Shown one piece after another: positions 55,104 through 64,000 of a DNA stretch of 64,000 nt. How positions within the stretch are numbered: the first letter of the stretch is position 1; each line of letters starts with the position of its first letter. The stretch is from Ianthella basta. Its lineage: Eukaryota > Porifera > Demospongiae > Verongiida > Ianthellidae. The translations under genes were made by a program, and so were the position numbers. Where the stretch lies: positions 1,936,851 through 2,000,850 of the forward strand of contig OZ025885.1 in NCBI GenBank assembly GCA_964019415.1, given 5' to 3'. The notes beneath the pieces were generated by a model. The model was given only the letters and a program-made list of their open reading frames with translations, ran no database searches and was not told where the DNA came from.

Positions 55104-58100
55104 ATGGCACTAAATTCTGTGCCTTCTCGGGCATTGCTGCTCACTGTGCTGACTGTGGGTCTGGAGTTGGGAGCAACTTCTCATTTCAGAGGAGCTATCA
55201 TTCAGTGGAAACCAGTTGACCCAGTCAACTTTGATGGGAGAGTGAGTGAAATTTAATATTATAAATCTGACAGCTGATGCAGAACCTCTCAGTCGTTTGA
55301 TGGTAAATATGTCAATGCTTATAGCTGCTGTATACCTTGTGTCTTACAACTGTATAGATAGTGATTACTCATCGCATTGCCTGGCGAAGAGACTCAGGAG
55401 AGGGAGGCAACTGTGATGCTAACCTAACTGCTGCCGGGACTTTGATTGGAGGGGGAACCCTAGCCTGTCTCAGTGGCTGTTCAGGGGATATTGGATCACT
55501 GGAGTACCAGTGTACAGACTTCAGCGTTGTTGACAACTGGTCTGCTGGGCAAGGCAGCAATGAGATAAATCTGGGATCAGTAGTGAACTTTGAGGCCTCG
55601 TGAGTTAGTTGTCCAGTGAGTTTATATACCTATTGCTGTTGCTGATTTTGAACGTCGACCATTCAGTTTACGCCTAAGTGTCATTGAAGCTGCTTGAATA
55701 TGATGCGCGCAAAATAAACGCATTTTTTTTCAAAGTTTCCTATATATTTCTGCGCTATATACTTATACGTAGTCAGCGCATGTGTGCGTACTTCACTAGA
55801 AGAACAGCCACGTACCCAGCACGAGGATATGCTATTTCCCCTTGTTGCTCTTTATGAGGAGGAAGGCTGAGCTGAGCTCTACAGTGCTATCGGTTCACCT
55901 GCGTGACGCAACGAAGTGACTGATATACGTCAGCGACGGGTTGCCTGCATGTTTTGAACGATCGATGCAGCTGAAAACAACAGCCAGGGATCAGGCACAG
56001 GGTGCAGTTCACTCCATTTTCAAGTGAAGGCAACTTGGATGGAGTGCACGGTAGCTAGATCAGTATCCTAGCTCGCACGACCTTGTGCTGAGAACCGTCT
56101 TCGATTACAAACTTTACGACTTGATTTGGATGGCTTTTGGGGGGGGGGGGATGGGAACTAATCGCATAATTATTATCACAAGCAAAACTGATTTACATGG
56201 AACATAGATTATATATAACTAAACGAATCAGGTGCATTATCCGGACCATAACCTTAACCCTAACCCTAACCCTAACTGTAGCGAGCACCTAAGGCTAAGT
56301 TGTTGTAGAGAGCGCCCAAGACTAAGTTGTTGTAGCGAGCGCCCAAGACTAAGTTGTTGTAGCGAGCGCCCAAGACTAAGTTGTTGTAGCGAGCGCCCGA
56401 GACTAAGTTGTTGTAGCGAGCGCCCGAGACTAAGTTGTTGTAGCGAGCGCCCAAGACTAAGCTGTTGTGAAATTCACCTTGGTCCGAATAATGCACCTTA
56501 CCCGGCGGCGCAAACTAGTACGGAAGACGACGCTTGCCACGATTCCCGCCGTATTGCTTAGCCATTGTCCGCCATTTTCAAATTACGTAATTAAACCGGA
56601 TGAAACCGGCGTCCCGACTGGTGTCATTGCGAGCAGTTGCGTACAGCTTCCGGAGGCTCCTTTTTCCGTCATTTTGCTCCACAGTGGAATTCTTCGCCTT
56701 GCTCTACGACTTAGCATGGCATTTGGCTTGTGTAAGGAATTATTTACACTGCCAATACAATGTCTCAAAAGCAAATTGCAGCTAATTCTATCAGAAGCTA
56801 CACAAGAACTTTAAATAGCTAGCTATATTGTGCATCTTAGCTCCTGCTCCGTAAAAAGTGCAGAAACTAAACATAATAATTTTTTTAAAAATTGTAAGGA
56901 TTTAGGGATGGCATAAAAAGGACAGAACCAAGTAAAGGCTGTTACACAGTGGTATATTAACCATCGTCACAGTATTCAAGGACTATATGGTGCAATATTC
57001 TTGCATGTAGGGACAATGAAGGAAAAGCAGCGTTATCGCAAATTAAAGGAAGTATGTGTTGCATGCATCGCAAGACACAGTGGAGCAGTAACCATTGTCT
57101 CTACATTTAAAGATGCAGGACTATACGGTGCAACATCCTTGCATGGAGGGACCATGGTTAATGTTCCACTGTGTAGCTAACAGTCTTTACTTGTTTCTGT
57201 CCTTTTTATACCATCCCTACATCCTTACAATTTTGTAGAAAATTTTTATTATTTCTAGTTATTAAAGTGGCCTATCGTTAGGGCTCTGGGTTTCATGCAC
57301 AGTAGCTACCTAGTAACTATGAAGGAATACAGAACCTATGATGGTCCTGTGATGTGACTGTGAATGCCTGCATGCTGCTTGTACCTATCTATCTATCTAT
57401 CTATCTAACTATATCTATTATAATTATACATTCTCACTGTGTACATGTCTGTGCTGTAAAAGCACTTGCATATCTCTGTGTGCATGCTCTCCCTTCTCTT
57501 TGTACTACCATGGGTACATGCAGCCTTTAGGGTGTTGACTTAGTGCCTATCAGTAGTTTCCCATGATTATTACTCTATAGTTACTCCAGTTGCTGCTGGA
57601 TTTCACTAGTCCAAGGAGGTGATCGCTGGGAGATCCGAGTCAAAGGGAAACTTACTGCAAGAGCAGACAATAGAAGGATCAACTCTTCCCCAACCACTGC
57701 TGTTTCTCCTGTTATAACGCTAAGACATGGTATTACACATACTATTGCCATACCAGGTAAAGAGGAGTGTTTGCATAAATCCACTCTGTGTACGTACTTC
57801 TCTTGCAATTGCCATGTCATGTTCATGATAAATATAATGAAACTATAGTTTTCTAGACTTTTTGGTCTAATGGCATAAACTAAGCAGAATGATACGTTTG
57901 CTTTGGGCATCTGGTACTATCAGTATGCCATGCATCTACATGGTGTACACTAGCTTACTCTGTCCATGTTATTATTGTACAGTTTCTGCATGCATTTTAT
58001 GGTTGTGTCAATGCTGCATGTGTATCGGATGATGGTAGGACAGTACCTTTGTCCACTGTGTACTGCAGTATCTGATGTTGATGGAGACACTGTTCGGTGC

Positions 58101-60918
58101 AGATGGGCTGAATCAGCTCAAGGGGAATGTGGCGGAGTGTGCCAGGTGTTTCCAGCTGAACTTGACCAGGTTTGTTGAATGATATCTCCATTAGTATGTC
58201 TTACATAAGGTGTCTATACTCAATGAGCTGGTCTCTATTGCTCCACCCAGGACAACTGCAGGCTCACATTCCAGGCCAATGGGATTCTTGGCATTTATGC
58301 TGTTACTATTCAAGTAGAGGACTTTATCTCATCATCATCCACAGTGGCAATGAGTAGTGTACCAGTTCAGCTCCTTGTACAAGTTCAGAATATTACCATC
58401 CCAGCTGATTTGACTCCTCCAACATTTGTAAGAAACACTCCTGCTGATGGTACCTGCATTAATGTTGGAAGCACTTACGAGCAACGAATCACTGCCAGAA
58501 GTGGAGGAGATGATGCAATGTAAGTCTTGAAACATGCATGCACTCTCTAATCACTTTACTACAACTTAAAAAATTCAATACGATGAGTGGAAAAGTTTGT
58601 CCTATCAATCTTGGGAAAGAATGGAATAATATCACAAAGATAATGCAATTCTTCTTAATATTCCAAGTACTACACAAACTGAAGCATTTAAAAAGTCATC
58701 CATTGGAGATTAGATGTTACGGCAACGTTAAGCCACAGCCCCTTACTTACATACTCTATGATTTCTACTATTTATTAGCACTTCTTTGCAGAGGTTGGCT
58801 GCATTAAATGACAAGAAGTGATGAAAAGGTAGTATACACAGGTGTTCGCTGTAATTTCATAGCCAACTCGAGATCTCCCATATTATCTCATTTACTGACT
58901 ACTGGAGAAGGAAATACATTATTAGTTTCAATGTATATATGACTGGATCATGGAAAGACACTGAAGCATGGCCATGGACAGCCACTAGTACTGCAGTATC
59001 ATTCAGCAATATGACAATAATGGATCATGAGGACTTCACTCTGCCGCCTAGAACACATGACAGGAGTAATGTAGAAACGGGTAAGCGCCGTGATATGTAC
59101 ACGCTAACATTTTCCAACCGTCTGTAGCGTAGAAAAGCTTAGCGTACACAGTTGCCCTTCTAAATGCTCTTCAGAACCTCGCCCATGCATACTGCGCTGT
59201 AACAAAGTACGTACTTACGTAGAGTTTGCCATCATATAACACTAGCTACTCTGGCAACAGTGGGTTCCTTGGTACATTATGTTTCTGTAAATACTCACAG
59301 CCCACGAGTTATAACTCGCTGTACTTGTTCTTCTTGCTGTTTCTTTCAACCTGCAGTATTTTAGACATCTCCACTGTGTCCCCAACTGGTGTGACAAGGT
59401 CACCTCTCACAGTTCTCAACAGCCGAGAGTCTTTCATCACTGTGACATGGACGCCTTCTGATGAACAGCAGGGGACAAACATCTTCTGCTACAAAGCTAG
59501 TGACAATTTTGGGTGTGTGAACCAGAAGCATAGAGTCTAATGCAGAAATTTCCAAAGAGACTACAAGCTGTATACATTGTATTGCTTAGTAGAAAAGCAA
59601 TGAAGATATTTCATTTGCTTTAAACTATTTTACTGTGTAAATTACTTTTTATGCATCATCCAATTTCTTTCCATCTTATAGATTAACATCACAGCAGAGG
59701 TGCATTATGCTGGTAATAGCAAGAGGAGGTAAGCTATAGATAGATGAGGTATTTGTTGCTTCATTCATTTAATGTATATGGCCAGAATGCTAATTCAACC
59801 ACCTCTTCTGCGTATGTGTTGTTGTTCACTCAGTTGATGGTCTTCAGCTGACAGATGTAATGCTTACAAGCTTTAGGAATGGCACCTTTGAGCTATCTCT
59901 GCAGTATAATCAGGCGGTATGTGAAAGTGTAGTACACATTGGGAGTGTTGAGTGCTGTGTTCCAATTAGTTAGGCATGCAAGCGATTCTATGAGAAGCAA
60001 AGATTATGTGAATGTATAGTATTGAAATGTGCTTTGGCCCTTGAATTTTCAGATGTCAGTTCTTACTTAACTTAAAAAGCTGCGTGTGTGTAGGACCCAA
60101 TAGGAACCCATGCATGTGCAATGCATAAATATATAGTTTAATGGAGTTTATGGTGTACATTAATAATGTGATCAATGAGTTTCACCGCACCTCTGTTTGC
60201 TCAGGTTATAAGGCCATCTGCAGTGAATGTATCAGAAAGCCACCTTATTCGAGTCTTCCAAGATGATGGAGTGGAAGTGCTGTCTGTCGATGTATCAAAC
60301 TCTAATGTTGCTGTCTACTCTGGCACAAACCTTACTATTGCAGGCACCAGCAGGACTTTAATTGCTACCAGGACTTACTACCTACTGGCAGATAAAGGTG
60401 CATATGTGTGTGCATATGTGTGTGCATGTGTGTGTGGATGATTGTACATGGCAAACATTACATTTGAGCAATACATATGGTCTGCCATTATTCTACGTAA
60501 TAGAGCTGCTCATAATAAGTTGTAATAGTCAGCATCTTAAGGATCCTATTAAAATATTAGCTAGTTATATAAGTGTGCTTCCCGTAGGCTGTGGGTCTAG
60601 AACCCTGACTCGCAACCAATTATTACTCTTTCAGTGATGGAAGAGTATATCTATCTATCAGCTATCTCACCCTTACTGTGGTATTTCCAGAGATTAATTG
60701 CCTGTGAACCAACCAGCATACCATTGCGCTGTCCTCCCAACCCTTTAAAATGATTTGCCTGAGATGTGGATAGATAGCAATCAACTCAGCTTTGCCTACA
60801 TAATTATGCATCCTCCCTCACACATGCACAGGTGTTGCTGTTGCTGCAGCTTACTGTGCACTTGAGTCACCTGCTGTTACAAGCCCTCGTGAATGGACCT
60901 TTGGAGTCATCGTTACTG
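55104..60918 (+). CDS. Gene C N-terminal ectodomain (unnamed conserved type)
   Basis: Exons: 55104-55241, 55358-55599, 57581-57756, 58069-58169, 58251-58519, 59357-59512, 59682-59728, 59834-59916, 60205-60397 and 60832-60918. After the signal peptide come SHFRGAIIQWKP, THRIAWRRDSGEGGNC, SCCWISLVQGGDRWEIRVKG, VSDVDGDTVRCRWAES and a Cys-rich segment. Next is an Ig/HYR-like stretch with FITVTWTPSDEQQGTNIFCY and LTSQQRC. I have the impression this architecture recurs in uncharacterised surface proteins of sponges, cnidarians and choanoflagellates, but cannot name the family. All splice phases agree. The second intron (1.98 kb) is swollen by repeats. Confidence 0.7.
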
Positions 60919-63900
60919 GTAATTCCAATTATCACTAGAAATTATAGTAAATATTTTCTACAGGAATAAATAAGAATATAGGGATGGCTTAAAAAGTACA
61001 GAAACAAGTAAAGCCTGTTACACAGTGAAGCATTAACTATAGTCCCTACATGCAAGAACGCTGCACCTTATACTGTCCTACATCCTTGAATGTACAGACC
61101 ATGGTTAATGCTCCACTGTGTAACAGCCTTTACTTGTTTCTGTACTTTTTATGGCATCCTTTCATTCTTACTGTTTTTGTAGAAGATTCATATTATTTCT
61201 AGTTATGGTGTGCAAGCTGCAAATGCTATATAAGTTGCAACCGTAAGACATCCATGCAGGTATAGGACCGTAATTATTCCTGTAATCTTGGTTTCTGTAA
61301 TGTCGAGGTCGTTTTAATTTCTGTGGGACCGTGCACTTTCACTTGGAAGTAAGGTTAGTCCTGAGTGTACAACTATCACTTCCTCATGGGTATGTAGTTT
61401 TGCCAATTTTTAGCCCTATACAATTTTAGTGCTACTTTCGTTTGTATTACAGCATGCAAACAACCGCTGCCATTCCTACATAGACAGCACTACCTTGCAC
61501 TGTCCAGCACCACCACATTGAACCACCAAACAACTACCTCCACCCAGTGCAAGTTACACACTGCACCTGCAGAATACATGTCAGTGCCACTGAGAAATAT
61601 AGACCGGCCACTAGCTGCAGAGTGTAACCATTGCCAGTGCAAATCTATAGATTTAGCACTATCACTGTAGTTGATGGAATGCAAAGCAACACCAGAGTAT
61701 ATAAGTTGTTGAAGGTAAGGAGAATGCACTCCATGGCCAGAAGCAGCTGGCTCAAGTTGGATTGAGATGTAACAACATGCAAATTAACATTATAATGGGC
61801 ACTGATAAGGTTTGCAGTTGTGTCCTTGCTCAAATTGTGTTTTGTCAAAATTAATTGTTGTGTTGATGCTACTGGGCGCAACTCTGCAGCTTTGCTTCCC
61901 CATTTCTATGTTTTCAAATGTGCACACTAAGTTCTAGCTACTTGGGTCTACTTATGTCTATTTTATAGCTGATAAGTGATTGATGATCTAGCAATGCCAA
62001 TGGTGAAATCTCCCCTTCTCTTGATGGGAAGATAAGAACTAAATTTAAATTCTAGTGGGTTTGCGTGTGATATCTTCTCAGAGGTGGATGTTGCAAGTGA
62101 ATAATAGTTACTGAGCCACGCTGCTCTTAGGTGATTATGGCAAGGTGCATTCATTGACAAGCAGTTGTTCAGTACTCAACTGAATATGGTATACTGATGC
62201 TGGTGTATACTGATGCTACGGGAGACCTGAATACGATCATTGTTTCAGCTGTCACTCAATACACCAATGGTTACTCCTTGCCCACAATTCGACCAAATGA
62301 TCACACTCAGGTTCACCTTCACTCACTCACTACATGAGAACATTCATTCCTGCTCAGTATTAATGTTAGATCGAATCTTTCTAGACAATCAACTACTGAG
62401 TAGCTACAATCTCAACTCCATTACTAGTGCAAAAGATGGACTGCCACAAGTGTATGTAGCTCAAGTGGACTCACATGAGGAGTGCGAAATCCAGCATGTA
62501 GACACTGATGCCACACTAGGTGTGATCATGTACGGGTTTGGTCAGTACAGGTCTCATGGACATCCTGGAGGACTGAACCTTGCTCCAGGTGTGCTACATC
62601 TACATGAATTCGTTTTTTTTATTAGGAAACATACTACAGTATGTAGTGCACATTGTATATCGGATAAAGCATTCAGTAGATGAGTAATCATACGGTATGT
62701 ATAATTATGCAGAGTCAGACACTCTTATGTCCAAAATAAGAAGATGCTCATGTTTAATCCCAGAGCTTCAAACATTTTTGAACGTCATCAAATACCAAAT
62801 GAAGTTCAACTATTATAGTAAAATGTAATAGCTATGTATGTTGGTACTTAATGCGTGCAATGTTTAAATTTTAATGTATACTACAGTCTTGCATATGCAT
62901 GTACCAGCATTTTACAGCACTCTGCAATTGGACATCTTAGGTTCACTCACTTTAGTGCAGGATACACTTTAGCTAATGGGCCATATCCTCGCAGCTAATA
63001 TTTTTGATTGCTAATTCTATGTGAAGTACCTTTTTAGCTTTACCATTATTCTTATAGCCCCCCTACCTTCCATTGTTGGCTTTGCAAAAATTCATCAGCA
63101 AGTACGAGAAGAGGAGGGAGAGGCTTTAATCTGTCTACTGAGAAGGAGAAACCTAGACCGAAATGACACAGTCACAGTGCTTGCCCTGGAACAAGAGATA
63201 GGAGAGGAGTTGGCTACAGGTATTTGTTTGTATACACGCTAGTATATACTCCAATTCACTTCACTGTTTGTACCTAATTGATCTACCTGAAGTACAATTG
63301 CTTGCATTCTTATATATGTACAGGCGATGTAGACTTTGCTAACATGAATGTGAGTGTCACATTTGAAGTTGGTGCATCTGAGGCATGTTTTGAGGTTGAA
63401 ATTTACATGGACGGCAAAACGGAAGTCACTGAACAGTTCCTTCTGAAGATTGTGGGCAATACAGAAGAGATAGTGGTGGACGAGAACTCGGGCATAACAG
63501 TGGTTGCAATTGTGGACACAGGATCCCGTGGGTGTTGTGTGCAGCATATTGCATGAATTGACTGGCAAATTATACAGTTACATCACCATAATTTAATGGT
63601 GTTACAATTTATCTAATAGTTATATAAAAATACCAGCTCATTCTCTTCATGTTGTGCTCCCATTTGATTTAATGTTTGGTTATGCAACAGCTTGTCATCC
63701 AAACTTGATCTTCCCGAAGACACCAGTGAACTCACAAGCGAAGTTGCCTTGTTCCCAACTGGATGGAAGCTTCCTTGCCGGTGGAATGGTGATAGCCAAG
63801 TGCTCTGTAAATAGCACATGGGAACCACTGGACATGTCTCAGTGCACATTCAGCAGTAATGTACAAGTGGCTGCAGTGGCTGTGGTAGAGCTTATGTCAC

Positions 63901-63929
63901 TAGTGGAAGATTCACTCTTGAATATGGAA
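55104..63929 (+). CDS. Gene C: third adhesion-GPCR-type receptor (3' partial, possibly damaged)
   Basis: The gene starts at ATG 55104 and runs past the right edge. Ten exons to 60918 join in frame (497 codons plus one base). Next come an IgGFc-binding-like segment, a Calx-beta domain and, at 63691-63929, the first HRM-like exon of the cassette used by genes A and B. GPS and seven-helix exons are expected beyond base 64000. The ectodomain is unrelated to those of A and B. The segment at 62162-62588 cannot be read through without removing 28 bp, so the gene may carry a lesion. The N-terminus MALNSVPSRALLLTVLTVGL is a good signal peptide. Confidence 0.75.
55640..56229. other. CpG-rich start of gene C intron 2
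   Basis: This stretch, and 56500-56720 beyond the next element, has many more CG dinucleotides than the rest of the window (for example GATGCGCGCAAAATAAACGC). It holds no gene I can support. Confidence 0.45.
56252..56276. repeat. Interstitial telomere-type CCCTAA repeat
   Basis: CCTTAACCCTAACCCTAACC and a few more bases: about four copies of the complement of TTAGGG, the common metazoan telomere unit. It lies inside a mobile-looking element, so it is not evidence for a chromosome end. Confidence 0.85.
56277..56465. repeat. 27-bp minisatellite, 7 units
   Basis: The unit is TGTAGCGAGCGCCCAAGACT plus AAGTTGT. The first unit is the most diverged and later ones differ at one or two positions. 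The apparent SCCSERPRL peptide repeat is a by-product of a unit length divisible by three. Confidence 0.95.
56873..57255. repeat. MITE-like element, family 2 copy 1
   Basis: Ends TAAGGATTTAGGGATGG and CCATCCCTACATCCTTA, together with GTAAAGGCTGTTACACAGTG against CACTGTGTAGCTAACAGTCT, form long imperfect inverted repeats. The interior repeats GCAATATTCTTGCATG and GCAACATCCTTGCATG. It lies in intron 2 of gene C. Confidence 0.8.
57384..57405. repeat. TATC microsatellite
   Basis: About five units of CTAT in an intron of gene C. Confidence 0.9.
60939..61203. repeat. MITE-like element, family 2 copy 2
   Basis: Same family as 56873-57255: TAGGGATGGCTTAAAAAGTA, GTTACACAGTG on the left and CACTGTGTAACAGCC, TTTTTATGGCATCC on the right. 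It is about 120 bp shorter, lacking part of the interior. Confidence 0.8.
61204..62161. other. Gene C intron with no exon found
   Basis: Nearly 1 kb in which a central part of the IgGFc-like domain might be expected. I found no frame with that character. A stretch near 61440-61640 is rich in CACC/ACCA but has no domain signal. Confidence 0.5.
62162..62588 (+). CDS. Gene C IgGFc-binding-like segment, frame broken
   Basis: The left part, from about 62162 to 62310, reads GILMLVYTDATGDLNTIIVS and YTNGYSLPTIRPNDHTQ. The right part, 62339-62588, reads SCSVLMLDRIFLDNQLLSS and DTDATLGVIMYGFGQYRSHG, HPGGLNL. The second is a clear match to the end of IgGFc-binding protein domains, which close with an FGV.VYGF...YGYPGG motif. 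The two parts are in different frames, separated by 28 bp that begin GT and end AG. The middle of a normal IgGFc module (well over 100 residues) is absent. The left acceptor is weak. Either a tiny intron, an indel or an internal deletion explains this. Confidence 0.6.
62589..63057. other. Gene C intron before Calx-beta
   Basis: About 470 bp, AT-rich; nothing recognised. Confidence 0.5.
63058..63527 (+). CDS. Gene C Calx-beta domain
   Basis: Exons 63058-63219 and 63324-63527. The first reads VGFAKIHQQVREEEGEALIC, the second FEVGASEACFEVEIYMDGKT and ends TVVAIVDTGS. The acidic DDD that closes the domain in genes A and B is replaced by VDTGS, so a calcium ligand may be lost. Splice phases are 1-1 as in the paralogues. 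The donor at 63528 (gtgggt) joins in phase to the next exon. Confidence 0.8.
63691..63929 (+). CDS. Gene C HRM-like unit 1 (last exon in window)
   Basis: CHPNLIFPKTPVNSQAKLPC, QLDGSFLAGGMVIAKCSVNS and TWEPLDMSQCTF match unit 1 of genes A and B. The exon is 239 nt, the same as in gene B, and ends with donor gtaaga in phase 0. About 70 bases of intron follow to the window end. Confidence 0.88.
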
Positions 63930-64000
63930 GTAAGAATGGTTTAAATATTCTTTGTGGTACAATAGTACAGCTATAATTAATGTATTCTCCTCGGTTATAA

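Larger units (their letters stand above)
56230..56498. mobile_element. TIR element enclosing telomere-type repeats and a minisatellite
   Basis: The inverted ends AGGTGCATTATCCGGACC (56230-56247) and GGTCCGAATAATGCACCT (56481-56498) differ at one base. Inside are about four CCCTAA units (56252-56276) and seven 27-bp units. No open frame of transposase type exists. I infer a MITE with internal tandem repeats. Confidence 0.75.

Noticed and set aside
56252-56276. True telomere or chromosome end
   Set aside because: Only about four units, bounded by unique DNA and inverted ends of an element, with gene C exons on both sides.
56232-56561. Peptide repeat SCCSERPRL as a possible repetitive protein
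   Set aside because: The 27-bp minisatellite unit is divisible by three, so a repeat peptide is automatic; open frames occur on both strands and the block lies inside an inverted-end element.
58939-59127. Possible extra exon of gene C (TGSWKDTEAWPWTATS...) ending in a good donor
   Set aside because: It would leave phase 1, whereas the next exon at 59357 needs phase 2; with phase 1 a stop appears. It may be real in an isoform but cannot be supported.

Overview
The window is metazoan DNA, AT-rich, with long multi-exon genes on the + strand, GT-AG introns of mostly 70-700 bp, and many small inverted-repeat elements. The protein modules (SRCR, CCP/sushi, FN3, Calx-beta, and adhesion-GPCR GAIN/GPS plus seven-helix domains) together suggest a sponge, probably a demosponge. 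That is an inference from domain combinations; no species marker was seen. Exon edges were set by hand from splice sites and reading phase. The coding sums close in frame: about 3268 visible codons for gene A and 2804 for gene B.

Layout. (1) Gene A, 1-25821, 5' end outside the window: a chimeric adhesion GPCR with about 5 SRCR, one EGF-like, 6 CCP, 2 FN3, 12 CCP, Calx-beta, a three-unit HRM-like linker, GAIN/GPS, seven helices and a cytoplasmic tail. (2) 25822-30760: a decayed duplicate of TM2/TM3 exons, very long TG and CA tracts, and an 85-bp-arm hairpin. (3) Gene B, 30829-48326, complete: TATA/Inr promoter, signal peptide, 12 single-exon SRCR domains, then the same Calx-beta to tail cassette as gene A. 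(4) 48327-55103: 3' flank, then a broken unprocessed copy of the HRM-linker exons. (5) Gene C, 55104 to beyond the right edge: signal peptide, a conserved but unnamed ectodomain, an IgGFc-binding-like segment that looks damaged, Calx-beta, and the first HRM-like exon of the same cassette.

The locus is therefore a tandem array of one conserved signalling cassette fitted with three unrelated ectodomains, plus at least two dead copies. Splice phase 1 at nearly every ectodomain boundary explains how modules could be exchanged. Calx-beta and SRCR modules are known from sponge aggregation factors and receptors, so a role in cell adhesion or self/non-self recognition is a reasonable hypothesis, but nothing in the sequence proves it.

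Mobile DNA is abundant: several MITE-like families, a solo-LTR-like insertion with a 5-bp target duplication inside a CCP intron, a Penelope-like fold-back element carrying two hammerhead-ribozyme-like motifs, and an element enclosing telomere-type repeats and a 27-bp minisatellite. No tRNA, rRNA or CRISPR feature was seen.
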